Origin: UBA2233 sp002347965 [NCBI: Nitrospirae bacterium UBA2233]
GTDB taxonomy: Bacteria > UBA2233
DNA length: 13,186 nt
Direction of reading: 5' to 3'
Assembly (NCBI GenBank): GCA_002347965.1
Contig: DDYN01000045.1
Location: forward strand, 1 to 13,186
Below the pieces are notes generated by a model that did no database searches, had not been told where the DNA came from, and worked only from the letters and a program-made list of their open reading frames with translations. Each line of letters begins with the position of its first letter. The stretch's first letter is position 1. Of this stretch, positions 7,049-13,186 are shown in pieces. Both the position numbers and the translations under genes were made by a program.

Positions 7049-7907
7049 GCGAGATTTTTTACAGAATTTGGCCATCGGAGGGGGTGCGCTATCGGCGCCG
7101 AGTTTTGCCAATGCCAGGCAGGACAAGGCTCTTTCTTCGGAGGCGCTCGGCCTCCTTTACGACGCGACGAAATGCGTAGGCTGCCAGGCCTGCGTCGTCG
7201 CTTGCAAAGAGGTCAACGCCATGCCTCCAGAGTTCAGCGACCCTGACCACCTTTGGGATGCCCCTCTTGGGCTTTCCGCAAGCACGCGCAACGTCATCGC
7301 GCTTTACAAGGAAGGGGGCCGGCAATCCTTTGTTCGACAATCTTGCATGCACTGCGTTGACCCGGCATGCGTCTCCGCCTGCCCGGTAAAGGCTTTAACG
7401 AAAGAGCCTAAAACGGGGGTTGTCCGCTACGACGCCGAAACTTGCATCGGCTGTCGTTACTGCATGGTCGCTTGCCCTTTCAACGTCCCTAAGTTTGAAT
7501 GGGGGAGCGCTTACGGCAAGATCGTCAAATGCCAGCTCTGCGACCATCTTCTTGCGAAAGGCGAACAACCGGGCTGCAGCAGTGCCTGTCCAACCGGGGC
7601 GATCCAGTTTGGCGGGGTGCAAAAACTCCTTCAAGAGGCCCACGCACGACTCAAGGCGTCTCCTGACGCATACTATTCGAAGGTATACGGCGAGAAGGAA
7701 GGCGGGGGTACGCAGGTCATCCTTTTGTCGGCCCTGCCTTTCGAGAAGCTGGGACTTCCCGACCTTCCAGACGTTTCCTCGGCAACCCTGTCCGAGACGA
7801 TCATGCATACCACCTACAAAGGGTTTGGCATGCCTATCTTTCTTTTCGCGCTGTTTGCCTTTATGGCACGAAGGAATCTTCATAAGGATAAGGGCAAGGA
7901 GGAGTAA
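7035..7907 (+). CDS. hybA: Hydrogenase-associated ferredoxin HybA, four [4Fe-4S] clusters, Tat-exported
   Basis: This 290-residue periplasmic electron carrier links the hydrogenase dimer to HybB. The N-terminus MRMNRRDFLQN is a twin-arginine signal. Sixteen cysteines form four clusters in the DMSO-reductase-B-subunit pattern: 47/50/53/57, 104/107/112/116, 137/140/143/147 and 166/169/181/185, with the usual crossing of ligands expected between motifs. A single hydrophobic helix at about 265-279 followed by a basic tail (RRNLHKDKGK) anchors the C-terminus, as in E. coli HybA. ATG 7035 lies inside the small-subunit gene behind a G-rich stretch; ATG 7041 two codons on is an alternative that keeps the RR motif. 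The stop is 2 bases before hybB, whose ribosome site lies within this gene. Confidence 0.95.
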   Translation: MRMNRRDFLQNLAIGGGALSAPSFANARQDKALSSEALGLLYDATKCVGCQACVVACKEVNAMPPEFSDPDHLWDAPLGLSASTRNVIALYKEGGRQSFVRQSCMHCVDPACVSACPVKALTKEPKTGVVRYDAETCIGCRYCMVACPFNVPKFEWGSAYGKIVKCQLCDHLLAKGEQPGCSSACPTGAIQFGGVQKLLQEAHARLKASPDAYYSKVYGEKEGGGTQVILLSALPFEKLGLPDLPDVSSATLSETIMHTTYKGFGMPIFLFALFAFMARRNLHKDKGKEE

Positions 7908-7909
7908 TC

Positions 7910-9097
7910 ATGCAAAAGGGCGCGATTTATAGCCACGAACCTAGCCCTGGCCCACTTTGGAACAAGGCTTTTGCCGCGGCCTTGCTCGTAGCCTCTACCG
8001 GGGCCCTTGCGATTTTGTTGCGGGTTTTCTTTGGCCTTGGGTTTTCGACAAACCTCAACGATGGGCATCCCTGGGGGCTTTGGATTACTTGGGATGTTCT
8101 CGTCGGTACGGGCTTGGGCTGCGGGGGGTTTGGGTTGGCACTTCTTGTGTATGCCTTAGACAAGCGAGAGTTTTCCTTCCTGATGCGTCCTGCCATCTTG
8201 ACGGGGGCTCTGGGGTATTCGTTCGCCGGTTTTTCCGTTATCTTGGACCTCGGCCGTTACGGTAACGTGTACCATTTGTTCATGCCAAGCCATTGGCAGT
8301 TCAACTCCGTGCTTTTTGAGGTGGCACTTTGCATCATGGCGTACACGCTGATTCTTTGGATTGAGCTCGTGCCGGCTATGTTGGAGCGGAGGCTGATCCT
8401 AGGGTACCGCATCAGGCCAAACATCTTGGTGCGTTGGCTTTACCGGTTGCTTTTCGTTGTTTTGGCCCTGGGTATGCTTCTGCCCATCATGCACCAAAGC
8501 TCTCTCGGTTCTTTGTTGATTATCGCGGGTCATAAGGTGCATCCGCTTTGGCAGAGCATATTATTCCCAGCTTATTTCCTCATTTCAGCCATTCTTATGG
8601 GTTACGGGGCCGTGGTGATCGAGTGCTATCTTGCATCAAGCCTGCATGGTACCCCGTTTGAGGTGCGAACGTTGGGGCGCTTGAGCGGAATCGCGGCGTG
8701 GTTGTCCCTGTTGTACCTTTTTGTTCGCTTGGAAGACCTCACGTTTCGAGGCCTATGGGCTGAAGCGCTCAAGGGATGGCCCGGAATGCTTTTCGTCGTG
8801 GAAAATGCGTTGTACGTGGCCCCTGTATGGATCGTCGCAAACAAGGAGCGTCGCAACAATGCTGGCTGGCAGTTCGTGGCCGCCATACTGTTCATCGCCG
8901 CGAGCGCACTCTACCGGTTCAACGCGTACTGGTTTGCCTACAATGCGCATGTTCCTTGGCGTTACTTCCCCTCCTTCTTGGAGATCCTCGTCGTCATCGG
9001 GCTGATTGGGATGGAGGTTGTGCTGTACCTCGCCGCTATCCATTTCTTCCCCATCTTGCCGGTCTCGAGGCCCGTATTGGCTTCCTCGGAGAAATAA
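7910..9097 (+). CDS. hybB: HybB, NrfD-family integral membrane quinone-interacting subunit
   Basis: The 395-residue polytopic protein receives electrons from HybA and reduces menaquinone or ubiquinone, or runs in reverse. I count ten likely membrane helices, near residues 18-41, 55-82, 92-112, 129-153, 175-194, 212-240, 256-276, 290-310, 320-337 and 354-378, the number expected for HybB. Family-like segments include HPWGLWITWDV near 53-63, GRYGNVYHL at 115-123 and the final helix pair after WRYFPSFLEI. It carries no cofactor motif, consistent with NrfD proteins. AAGGAGG at 7896-7902 gives a strong ribosome site for ATG 7910. Loss of the heme-b subunit found in group 1b operons and presence of HybB support a Hyb (group 1c) assignment. 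Confidence 0.95.
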   Translation: MQKGAIYSHEPSPGPLWNKAFAAALLVASTGALAILLRVFFGLGFSTNLNDGHPWGLWITWDVLVGTGLGCGGFGLALLVYALDKREFSFLMRPAILTGALGYSFAGFSVILDLGRYGNVYHLFMPSHWQFNSVLFEVALCIMAYTLILWIELVPAMLERRLILGYRIRPNILVRWLYRLLFVVLALGMLLPIMHQSSLGSLLIIAGHKVHPLWQSILFPAYFLISAILMGYGAVVIECYLASSLHGTPFEVRTLGRLSGIAAWLSLLYLFVRLEDLTFRGLWAEALKGWPGMLFVVENALYVAPVWIVANKERRNNAGWQFVAAILFIAASALYRFNAYWFAYNAHVPWRYFPSFLEILVVIGLIGMEVVLYLAAIHFFPILPVSRPVLASSEK

Positions 9098-9132
9098 ACG
9101 CAAGCGGTAACCATACCCGTTAGGAGAGCATA

Positions 9133-10854
9133 ATGGCCAAACGTATCGTGATCGACCCCGTCACGCGAATCGAGGGGCACCTTAGGATCGAATGCACGAT
9201 GGAGGGCGGCAACGTTTCCGAGGCGCGTGCTTCGGGTCAAATGTTTCGAGGAATCGAGACAATCTTGAAGGGCCGAGACCCGAGAGAGGCCTGGGTTTAC
9301 ACGCAACGCATATGCGGCGTGTGCACCACGGTGCATGCCATTGCTTCTGTTCGTGCCGTCGAGAACGCGCTGAAGCTGGAGGTCCCAGAAAACGCCCAGC
9401 ATATTCGCAACATCATTACGGCAGCGCACGCCATCCACGACCACATCGTGCATTTCTACCACCTCTCCGCGCTCGACTGGGTAGACGTCACTCAGGCCCT
9501 CAAGGCAGACCCTGCCCAGGCTGAGCGGCTGGCGTCTGGGCTCTCCCCTTGGCCGTTGAACGGAAGGGCGGACCTCAAGATTGTTCAGGACCGGTTAAGC
9601 GGGCTCGTAGAAAGCGGCCGCCTGGGGATTTTCTCGGGGGGGTACTGGGGGCATCCGGCCATGCGCCTCGAGCCGGAGATTAACCTTTTGGCCGTGGCCC
9701 ACTACCTTCAAGCGCTCGAAACCCAGCGGAAGGCCAACCAGATCGTTGCCATTTTAGGCGGTAAAACTCCGCACATCCAGAACCTTGCGGTCGGCGGCGT
9801 GGCTAACGCTGTCAATTTAGAGAACCAAAGCACGCTCAACATGGAACGAATCGCGTTCATGAAAACGTTGGTGGATGAGTTGGGCGCATTCATCGAACAA
9901 GTCTACATCCCCGACGTGTGCGTGATTGCCTCGAGATACCCAGAGTGGCTCAAGCTAGGCAAGACGAACCTGCCGTTATTGAGTGTGCCGGAGATGCCGA
10001 TGGACCCGAAAGGGAGCGCGTTTGCCATGCCAGGGGGGTATATCCCCATGGGCGATCGGGCGGAATTCATTCCGATCCGTTCTTTTCAGGACGCCTTTTT
10101 CGAGGAGAACGTCAGGGAGGCCGTTGACCATTCGTGGTACAAAGGGCACGGCGCAAACCATCCCTACAAAGAAGACACGGAGCCCAACTTCACCCAACAG
10201 GACGGCGGAGAGCGCTACTCTTGGATCAAATCGCCCACGTTCCAAGGGCATCCTGCCGAGGTGGGCCCATTGTCGCACCTTCGGGCCATGCTGGCGTCCG
10301 GATACGAGCCGGCAAAAAAGCGGCTTAACGGCGCGGTTGGCCTCCTTCAGGCGTTGCTCGGGAAGGATGTTCCCCCGGGCGTGCTGGATTCTACGTTGGG
10401 CCGCCACTTGGCCAGGGCCTTGCGCTGCGGCCTCATGTATGAAGAGCTCGGCCGTTCGATGGGTTTACTTGTGGCCAACATTGCCAAAGGCGATACAGCC
10501 TCATTTAACGCCCCCAACTTCCCCAAGGGCGAGATTCGGGGGTTTGGTTTTTTAGAGGCCCCACGCGGCATGCTCTCCCACTGGGTGGCGATAAGGGGCG
10601 GGAAGATTCAAAACTATCAAGTGATTGCTCCGACAACATGGAACGCAGCCCCCAGAAATGCCGACGGAAAACAGGGGCCTTACGAAGCCTCTCTTGTGGG
10701 AACCCCGGTGGCAGACCAAGAACGGCCTGTCGAGGTCTTAAGAACGATCCATTCGTTCGACCCGTGCTTGGCATGCTCGATCCACCTGATTGACGCGAAG
10801 AACCCGGCCTCACACGTCCGCGTTAGGGTGTCGACGGGGCCGATCGAAGGCTGA
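9133..10854 (+). CDS. hybC: [NiFe]-hydrogenase large (catalytic) subunit precursor (HybC/HybL type)
   Basis: This 573-residue catalytic subunit splits or forms H2 at a Ni-Fe(CN)2CO centre. It starts MAKRIVIDPVTRIEGHLRIE, the classic family N-terminus. The L1 motif RICGVCTTVHA gives Cys61 and Cys64; the L2 motif DPCLACSIH at 543-551 gives Cys545 and Cys548, completing the four nickel ligands. The hydrogenase protease should cut after His551, releasing a 22-residue tail beginning LIDAKNPASH. TAGGAGA at 9121-9127 precedes ATG 9133. The protein has no signal peptide and is exported by riding on the small subunit's Tat signal. It is the last gene of the operon. The coding region ends exactly where antisense IS30 homology begins, and its tail carries seven residues (STGPIEG) beyond the VRVRV at which such tails often end. 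Confidence 0.97.
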   Translation: MAKRIVIDPVTRIEGHLRIECTMEGGNVSEARASGQMFRGIETILKGRDPREAWVYTQRICGVCTTVHAIASVRAVENALKLEVPENAQHIRNIITAAHAIHDHIVHFYHLSALDWVDVTQALKADPAQAERLASGLSPWPLNGRADLKIVQDRLSGLVESGRLGIFSGGYWGHPAMRLEPEINLLAVAHYLQALETQRKANQIVAILGGKTPHIQNLAVGGVANAVNLENQSTLNMERIAFMKTLVDELGAFIEQVYIPDVCVIASRYPEWLKLGKTNLPLLSVPEMPMDPKGSAFAMPGGYIPMGDRAEFIPIRSFQDAFFEENVREAVDHSWYKGHGANHPYKEDTEPNFTQQDGGERYSWIKSPTFQGHPAEVGPLSHLRAMLASGYEPAKKRLNGAVGLLQALLGKDVPPGVLDSTLGRHLARALRCGLMYEELGRSMGLLVANIAKGDTASFNAPNFPKGEIRGFGFLEAPRGMLSHWVAIRGGKIQNYQVIAPTTWNAAPRNADGKQGPYEASLVGTPVADQERPVEVLRTIHSFDPCLACSIHLIDAKNPASHVRVRVSTGPIEG

Positions 10855-11058
10855 ATCTCGCGCCCCTGATCGTAGGTCAAGGAGAATCGGCGCTGCGCAC
10901 CGATGCGATTGACGACGGTTCTAAGGCCGCCGATTGCGGCGTCGGTGGTCGCGCGGTGTAGATGGTCTCATGGCTGACTTGGAGGTCGATTCGTCCGGCC
11001 GGAAAGCGTTGCACTTCATGCTTAAGGCCGACGAGCAAACCCTGGAGCCGGCCCGTGG
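10855..11058 (-). pseudogene. IS30-family transposase relic, internally deleted and frameshifted
   Basis: Read on the minus strand, two blocks match IS30 transposases. The first, from about 11058 to 10948, includes RFPAGRIDLQ followed by VSHETIYTA. The second, from about 10946 to 10856, reads TDAAIGGLRTVVNRIGAQ, then RRFSLTYDQGREI. In intact IS30 transposases these blocks lie roughly a hundred residues or more apart, with catalytic acidic residues between; here they abut, in different frames. The homology stops at about 10855, one base past the hybC stop. No start codon, N-terminal helix-turn-helix, C-terminal end or terminal inverted repeats are recognised, so the element is dead. Confidence 0.7.
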
Positions 11059-11138
11059 CTGTGCATAACTATGCCGGGCTTGGGTTCTATTTTAACGAGA
11101 ACAAATTTAGCTATTACTAAGAGTACATTGACGGCTAC

Positions 11139-11169
11139 CATGAGTTTTTGGGTAGCCCAAAAACTCGTG
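11139..11169. repeat. Near-perfect 14-base-pair inverted repeat with 3-base loop
   Basis: GAGTTTTTGGG at 11142-11152 is followed by TAG and then its exact complement CCCAAAAACTC at 11156-11166. Three outer pairs (C-G, A-T and a T-G wobble in RNA) extend the stem to 14. No T-run follows on either strand, so it is not a standard terminator, although it could end or stabilise hydrogenase transcripts. It might also be a mobile-element trace given the IS30 relic next door. Confidence 0.7.
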
Positions 11170-11327
11170 TGAGGCCACGCCAGCCCTTTACATTAGCCTT
11201 CAGCCTCATTAAAGGCGGTCTTTATCCCCATGCGGTCATCGTTTACAATGACAATGAGCCCTTTCCAAGGAGCACTAGCACAAGGTAAATTATAACAGGA
11301 CAAGCCCCTATTTTAATACACGAAAGC

Positions 11328-11366
11328 AGCGGCCCTGACGTTGTGGCCGCTTGATCTTTCAAAGAT
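11328..11366 (+). repeat. Two adjacent small hairpins
   Basis: AGCGGCC at 11328-11334 pairs with GGCCGCT at 11345-11351 around a 10-base loop. It is followed at once by the odd palindrome ATCTTTCAAAGAT at 11354-11366. The first hairpin could act as a weak transcript end for read-through from the left, but no T-run supports this. Confidence 0.35.
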
Positions 11367-11477
11367 GGAAAGGCCGGGCCGAGTTAAAATTCCTCTCAGC
11401 TTCTATAAAGAAGGTCTGTATTATGTCAACGTTTGCTTAAAGCGAGTATAAAGAAACCGGAGAGTGTATTTTCTAAG

Positions 11478-11491
11478 GAAGTTGCAACTTC
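11478..11491. promoter_or_regulatory. 14-base perfect palindrome, possible operator
   Basis: GAAGTTGCAACTTC is fully self-complementary and lies 100 bases before the start of the small lipoprotein gene and about 25 bases after a TATAAA. Its length and symmetry fit a homodimeric repressor or activator site, but I cannot assign a regulator. Confidence 0.3.
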
Positions 11492-11510
11492 TCTGCGGAA
11501 GGAAAATTTC

Positions 11511-11534
11511 GGGCCTCTGGCCCGGTTATCCGGG
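11511..11534 (+). promoter_or_regulatory. Pair of mutually exclusive short hairpins in the lipoprotein leader
   Basis: GGGCC-TCT-GGCCC at 11511-11523 and CCCGG-TTAT-CCGGG at 11521-11534 are each perfect 5-base-pair stems that share CCC at 11521-11523, so only one can form fully. They lie 57 bases before the TTG start of the next gene. This could be an attenuator-like switch or chance in a GC-rich patch; I recognise no riboswitch class here. Confidence 0.3.
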
Positions 11535-11590
11535 TGCAAAAGGGGTAGACGATTGAGCCGTTAAACCAATAAACCTAAGAGGAGTAGCTC

Positions 11591-11872
11591 TTGAAAAGAT
11601 GGGCGCAAGGTTTTTTTATTTTATCTTTTGGTGCGATGTTTTCTGGATGTCTTCAGGGCGGAGCAGGCAGCCAAGGCCAGATTCCCAAGATTCTGGAAGT
11701 AGGAAAAAGTTACACGTTTACGGTTCCAATGGCTGGTCAAGCACGCCTTAAGGTTCTCGAGATAGACCGTGAGGCCGGCTGGATCAAGGTTGACGGAGGT
11801 AAGCAGCTCCCGCAGAATACCTGGGTCAACTTAAAGCATATCGTTTTTATCCGACCCGTTGCCCAGCAGTGA
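11591..11872 (+). CDS. Small lipoprotein, 93 residues, unknown function
   Basis: The start is TTG 11591, 6-8 bases after AAGAGGAG, which is a strong ribosome site; an ATG at 11600 is in another frame. The N-terminus MKRWAQGFFILSF is a short basic-then-hydrophobic signal ending at a lipobox FSGC, so Cys20 would be lipidated. Phe at -3 is not the commonest residue. The mature part of about 70 residues starts with a Gly/Gln-rich linker. It then alternates short strand-like runs (GKSYTFTVP, ARLKVLEID, GWIKVDG, WVNLKHIVFI), suggesting a small beta-barrel of SH3-like kind. I do not recognise a named family. It lies 67 bases upstream of the OmpA-domain lipoprotein gene and may share its transcript. 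Confidence 0.75.
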   Translation: MKRWAQGFFILSFGAMFSGCLQGGAGSQGQIPKILEVGKSYTFTVPMAGQARLKVLEIDREAGWIKVDGGKQLPQNTWVNLKHIVFIRPVAQQ

Positions 11873-11881
11873 TTCTTGATT

Positions 11882-11895
11882 TTTTGCATGCAAAA
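11882..11895. repeat. TTTTGCATGCAAAA palindrome between the lipoprotein genes
   Basis: A perfect 14-base palindrome 10 bases after the small lipoprotein's stop codon, followed by a T-run at 11904-11910. The possible stem is short and weak, so it may be a poor terminator or a protein-binding site for the downstream gene. Confidence 0.3.
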
Positions 11896-11939
11896 TGTTG
11901 TAGTTTTTTTAAGCCTACAAACAAAAGCTGGTGCTTGGC

Positions 11940-13186
11940 GTGAAATTGCGTGAGATCGGGAAAGCATCTAGACATTCTCCTTGGCGAAGGTTGACGGCCT
12001 CTTTCAGCATCCTTTCACTTTTTCTTTCAGGCTGTGCAAGCCTCAATGAAATGGGCAACAAAGAAAAAGTAGGTACAGGGCTTGGTTCGGTGCTCGGCGG
12101 TACGCTAGGGGCCGTTATAGGAAAGCAGGCCGGTAAAGATGATAAGTGGGTGATTGTCGGGGGTGTAACGGGCGCGCTTCTTGGTGGGCTGATCGGAAAC
12201 CGCATCGGACATGCCTTCGATGAGCGTGACAGGCGTATCAAAGAAGCTGCCAAGGCAGAAAATTTGAAAGTCGAGACGGAGGTCGTTGTCCTGCCGGAGG
12301 CTAAGGGAGGGCCAGAAGCTGGAAAGCCCGAACCCCAAGACCAAAAAGGGCTCCAGAAGCGCGGAGTCTATGCGCTCAACATCTCCGAGATCGAGCAGTT
12401 CCCCGTGGGTTCAGCCACCCTTACCCCGAATGCAAGGCGGTTTTTTGAGACGACTGCCGAGACTTACAAGAAAGATGGATACCGCAACATCCTTATCGTA
12501 GGCCATACGGACTCTACGGGCGACCCGGCCTTTAACCAAAGGCTTTCCGAGGCGCGTGCGAGAACCGTCGCCCAAGTCTTCGTTGCTCACGGGTTTCCGG
12601 CAAATAAGGTCTTCTACCAAGGGGCCGGTGCTTCAGAGCCCGTGGCCAGCAACGCCTCGGCGGAAGGCATGGCAAGGAACCGGCGCGTGGAAGTGGCAGA
12701 TGCGGAAACAACCGAGGGCCTAATAGCCTACAAGCAGTCCCGGGTAGCAAAAACCAAAGAGGTTCACGCAAAAGACGTGAAGAAGATGCCCTCAAAGCAG
12801 CCAAAGATTGCCAAACCTGCTCCTTCACCCGCGGGAAAGCCTGAGCCGTCAATAAGGGCGCCGAAGGTTGCAGGAGTTGATTTTGGGGGCGTAGCGATAA
12901 AAAAAGACCCTTGGCCTCCTGTTGCTGGCGGGGCGATCATGCCGAACCCGCCATGGAACCGCACTCTTTTAGGCAGCATTATTCCCGCTGCCAGGGCAAG
13001 CGAGCCTGTACCCGACTTTTTTTCGGACTTCGTTCCTGAAGCCGGGGCTATCAAGAGCATGAGTGGCAAGGATATGGCCAAGCCAAGCGACCATTTGCCA
13101 GGCTATTATAAACAGCCCCTTTACGGAAGGGCGGGTACGCACTTCGTTTACTTAAAGCCCGTAACGCTCCTTAAGGATGGCACTCC
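11940..13186 (+). CDS. Gly-zipper/OmpA-domain outer-membrane lipoprotein, partial at the right edge
   Basis: An open frame runs from GTG 11940 to the window edge (415 codons) without a stop. GTG 11931 is an alternative start; neither has a good ribosome site. A basic N-terminus and hydrophobic run end in the lipobox LSGC, giving lipidated Cys32. Residues about 44-97 are a glycine-zipper segment (TGLGSVLGGTLGAVIG, then VGGVTGALLGGLIGNRIG), which tends to insert in or line membranes. Residues about 150-255 are an OmpA-like peptidoglycan-binding domain, with VGHTDSTGD near 187-195, LSEARA and MARNRRVEV. Beyond lies a Lys/Pro-rich linker and a long extension of unknown type (for example YYKQPLYGRAGTHF). 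Gly-zipper plus OmpA lipoproteins of the YiaD/Pal kind normally end after the OmpA domain, so the tail is unusual. Its role is probably envelope anchoring to peptidoglycan. Confidence 0.88.
   Translation, partial: MKLREIGKASRHSPWRRLTASFSILSLFLSGCASLNEMGNKEKVGTGLGSVLGGTLGAVIGKQAGKDDKWVIVGGVTGALLGGLIGNRIGHAFDERDRRIKEAAKAENLKVETEVVVLPEAKGGPEAGKPEPQDQKGLQKRGVYALNISEIEQFPVGSATLTPNARRFFETTAETYKKDGYRNILIVGHTDSTGDPAFNQRLSEARARTVAQVFVAHGFPANKVFYQGAGASEPVASNASAEGMARNRRVEVADAETTEGLIAYKQSRVAKTKEVHAKDVKKMPSKQPKIAKPAPSPAGKPEPSIRAPKVAGVDFGGVAIKKDPWPPVAGGAIMPNPPWNRTLLGSIIPAARASEPVPDFFSDFVPEAGAIKSMSGKDMAKPSDHLPGYYKQPLYGRAGTHFVYLKPVTLLKDGT

Larger units (their letters stand above)
11059..11590 (+). other. Intergenic stretch with decayed reading frame and several inverted repeats
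   Basis: No intact gene is seen. One forward frame is protein-like from about 11052 to a stop at 11286-11288, but is broken by TAA at 11118-11120. It reads HNYAGLGFYFNENKFSYY before the stop and includes PFTLAFSLIKGGLYPHAV after it, without a credible start or a family I recognise, so it may be an old pseudogene. The rest becomes AT-rich and holds the hairpins and palindrome listed separately. TATAAA at 11447-11452 could be a -10 element, but no good -35 lies at the right distance. Confidence 0.4.

Noticed and set aside
11505-11570. Cyclic-di-GMP or cobalamin riboswitch before the lipoprotein gene
   Set aside because: The fragment CCGGGTGCAAAAGG is only superficially similar; the conserved cores of these classes are missing.
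1-13186. CRISPR arrays, tRNA or rRNA genes
   Set aside because: No regularly spaced repeats and no tRNA or rRNA signature were found on either strand by reading.

Overview
The window carries two gene groups from a moderately GC-rich Gram-negative bacterium. The lineage is not readable with certainty. Twin-arginine exported hydrogenase subunits, lipoboxes and an OmpA-type outer-membrane lipoprotein show a diderm. The Hyb-type hydrogenase with soluble PAS/HAMP/STAS sensors suggests an anaerobic or facultative chemotroph, perhaps Desulfobacterota-like, but that is a guess.

Left part (53-4900): three same-strand genes for soluble signal-transduction proteins. They are a four-PAS, one-HAMP-like protein with no visible output domain, a FIST-domain sensor, and a two-HAMP, three-PAS, STAS protein resembling the stressosome scaffold RsbR. 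The FIST and STAS genes are 3 bases apart. Neither RsbS nor RsbT is present here.

Middle part (about 5000-10854): a group 1c-like [NiFe]-hydrogenase operon. A TTGACA/TATATT promoter candidate at 5000-5029 is followed by a leader with a 64-codon ORF whose stop overlaps the GTG start of the maturation protease (hybD-like). After an intercistronic hairpin come the Tat-exported small subunit, the Tat-exported four-cluster ferredoxin HybA, the ten-helix quinone-reactive membrane protein HybB, and the large subunit. Together these would oxidise H2 at the periplasmic face and pass electrons through HybA to HybB and the quinone pool, or run in reverse. The protease trims the large subunit after nickel insertion. 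The hyp genes needed for cofactor assembly are not in the window.

Right part (10855-13186): an intergenic stretch of about 735 bases begins directly at the large-subunit stop codon with an antisense, internally deleted IS30-family transposase relic. It continues with a decayed reading frame, a near-perfect long hairpin, further small inverted repeats and a 14-base palindrome. Two lipoprotein genes follow: a 93-residue one, and a Gly-zipper/OmpA-domain one that runs off the right edge.

The points most worth a second look are the HAMP/PAS-FIST-HAMP/PAS/STAS sensory module beside the hydrogenase, its cysteine-rich PAS domains, the apparent translational coupling of the protease to a leader ORF, and the IS30 relic abutting the large-subunit gene.
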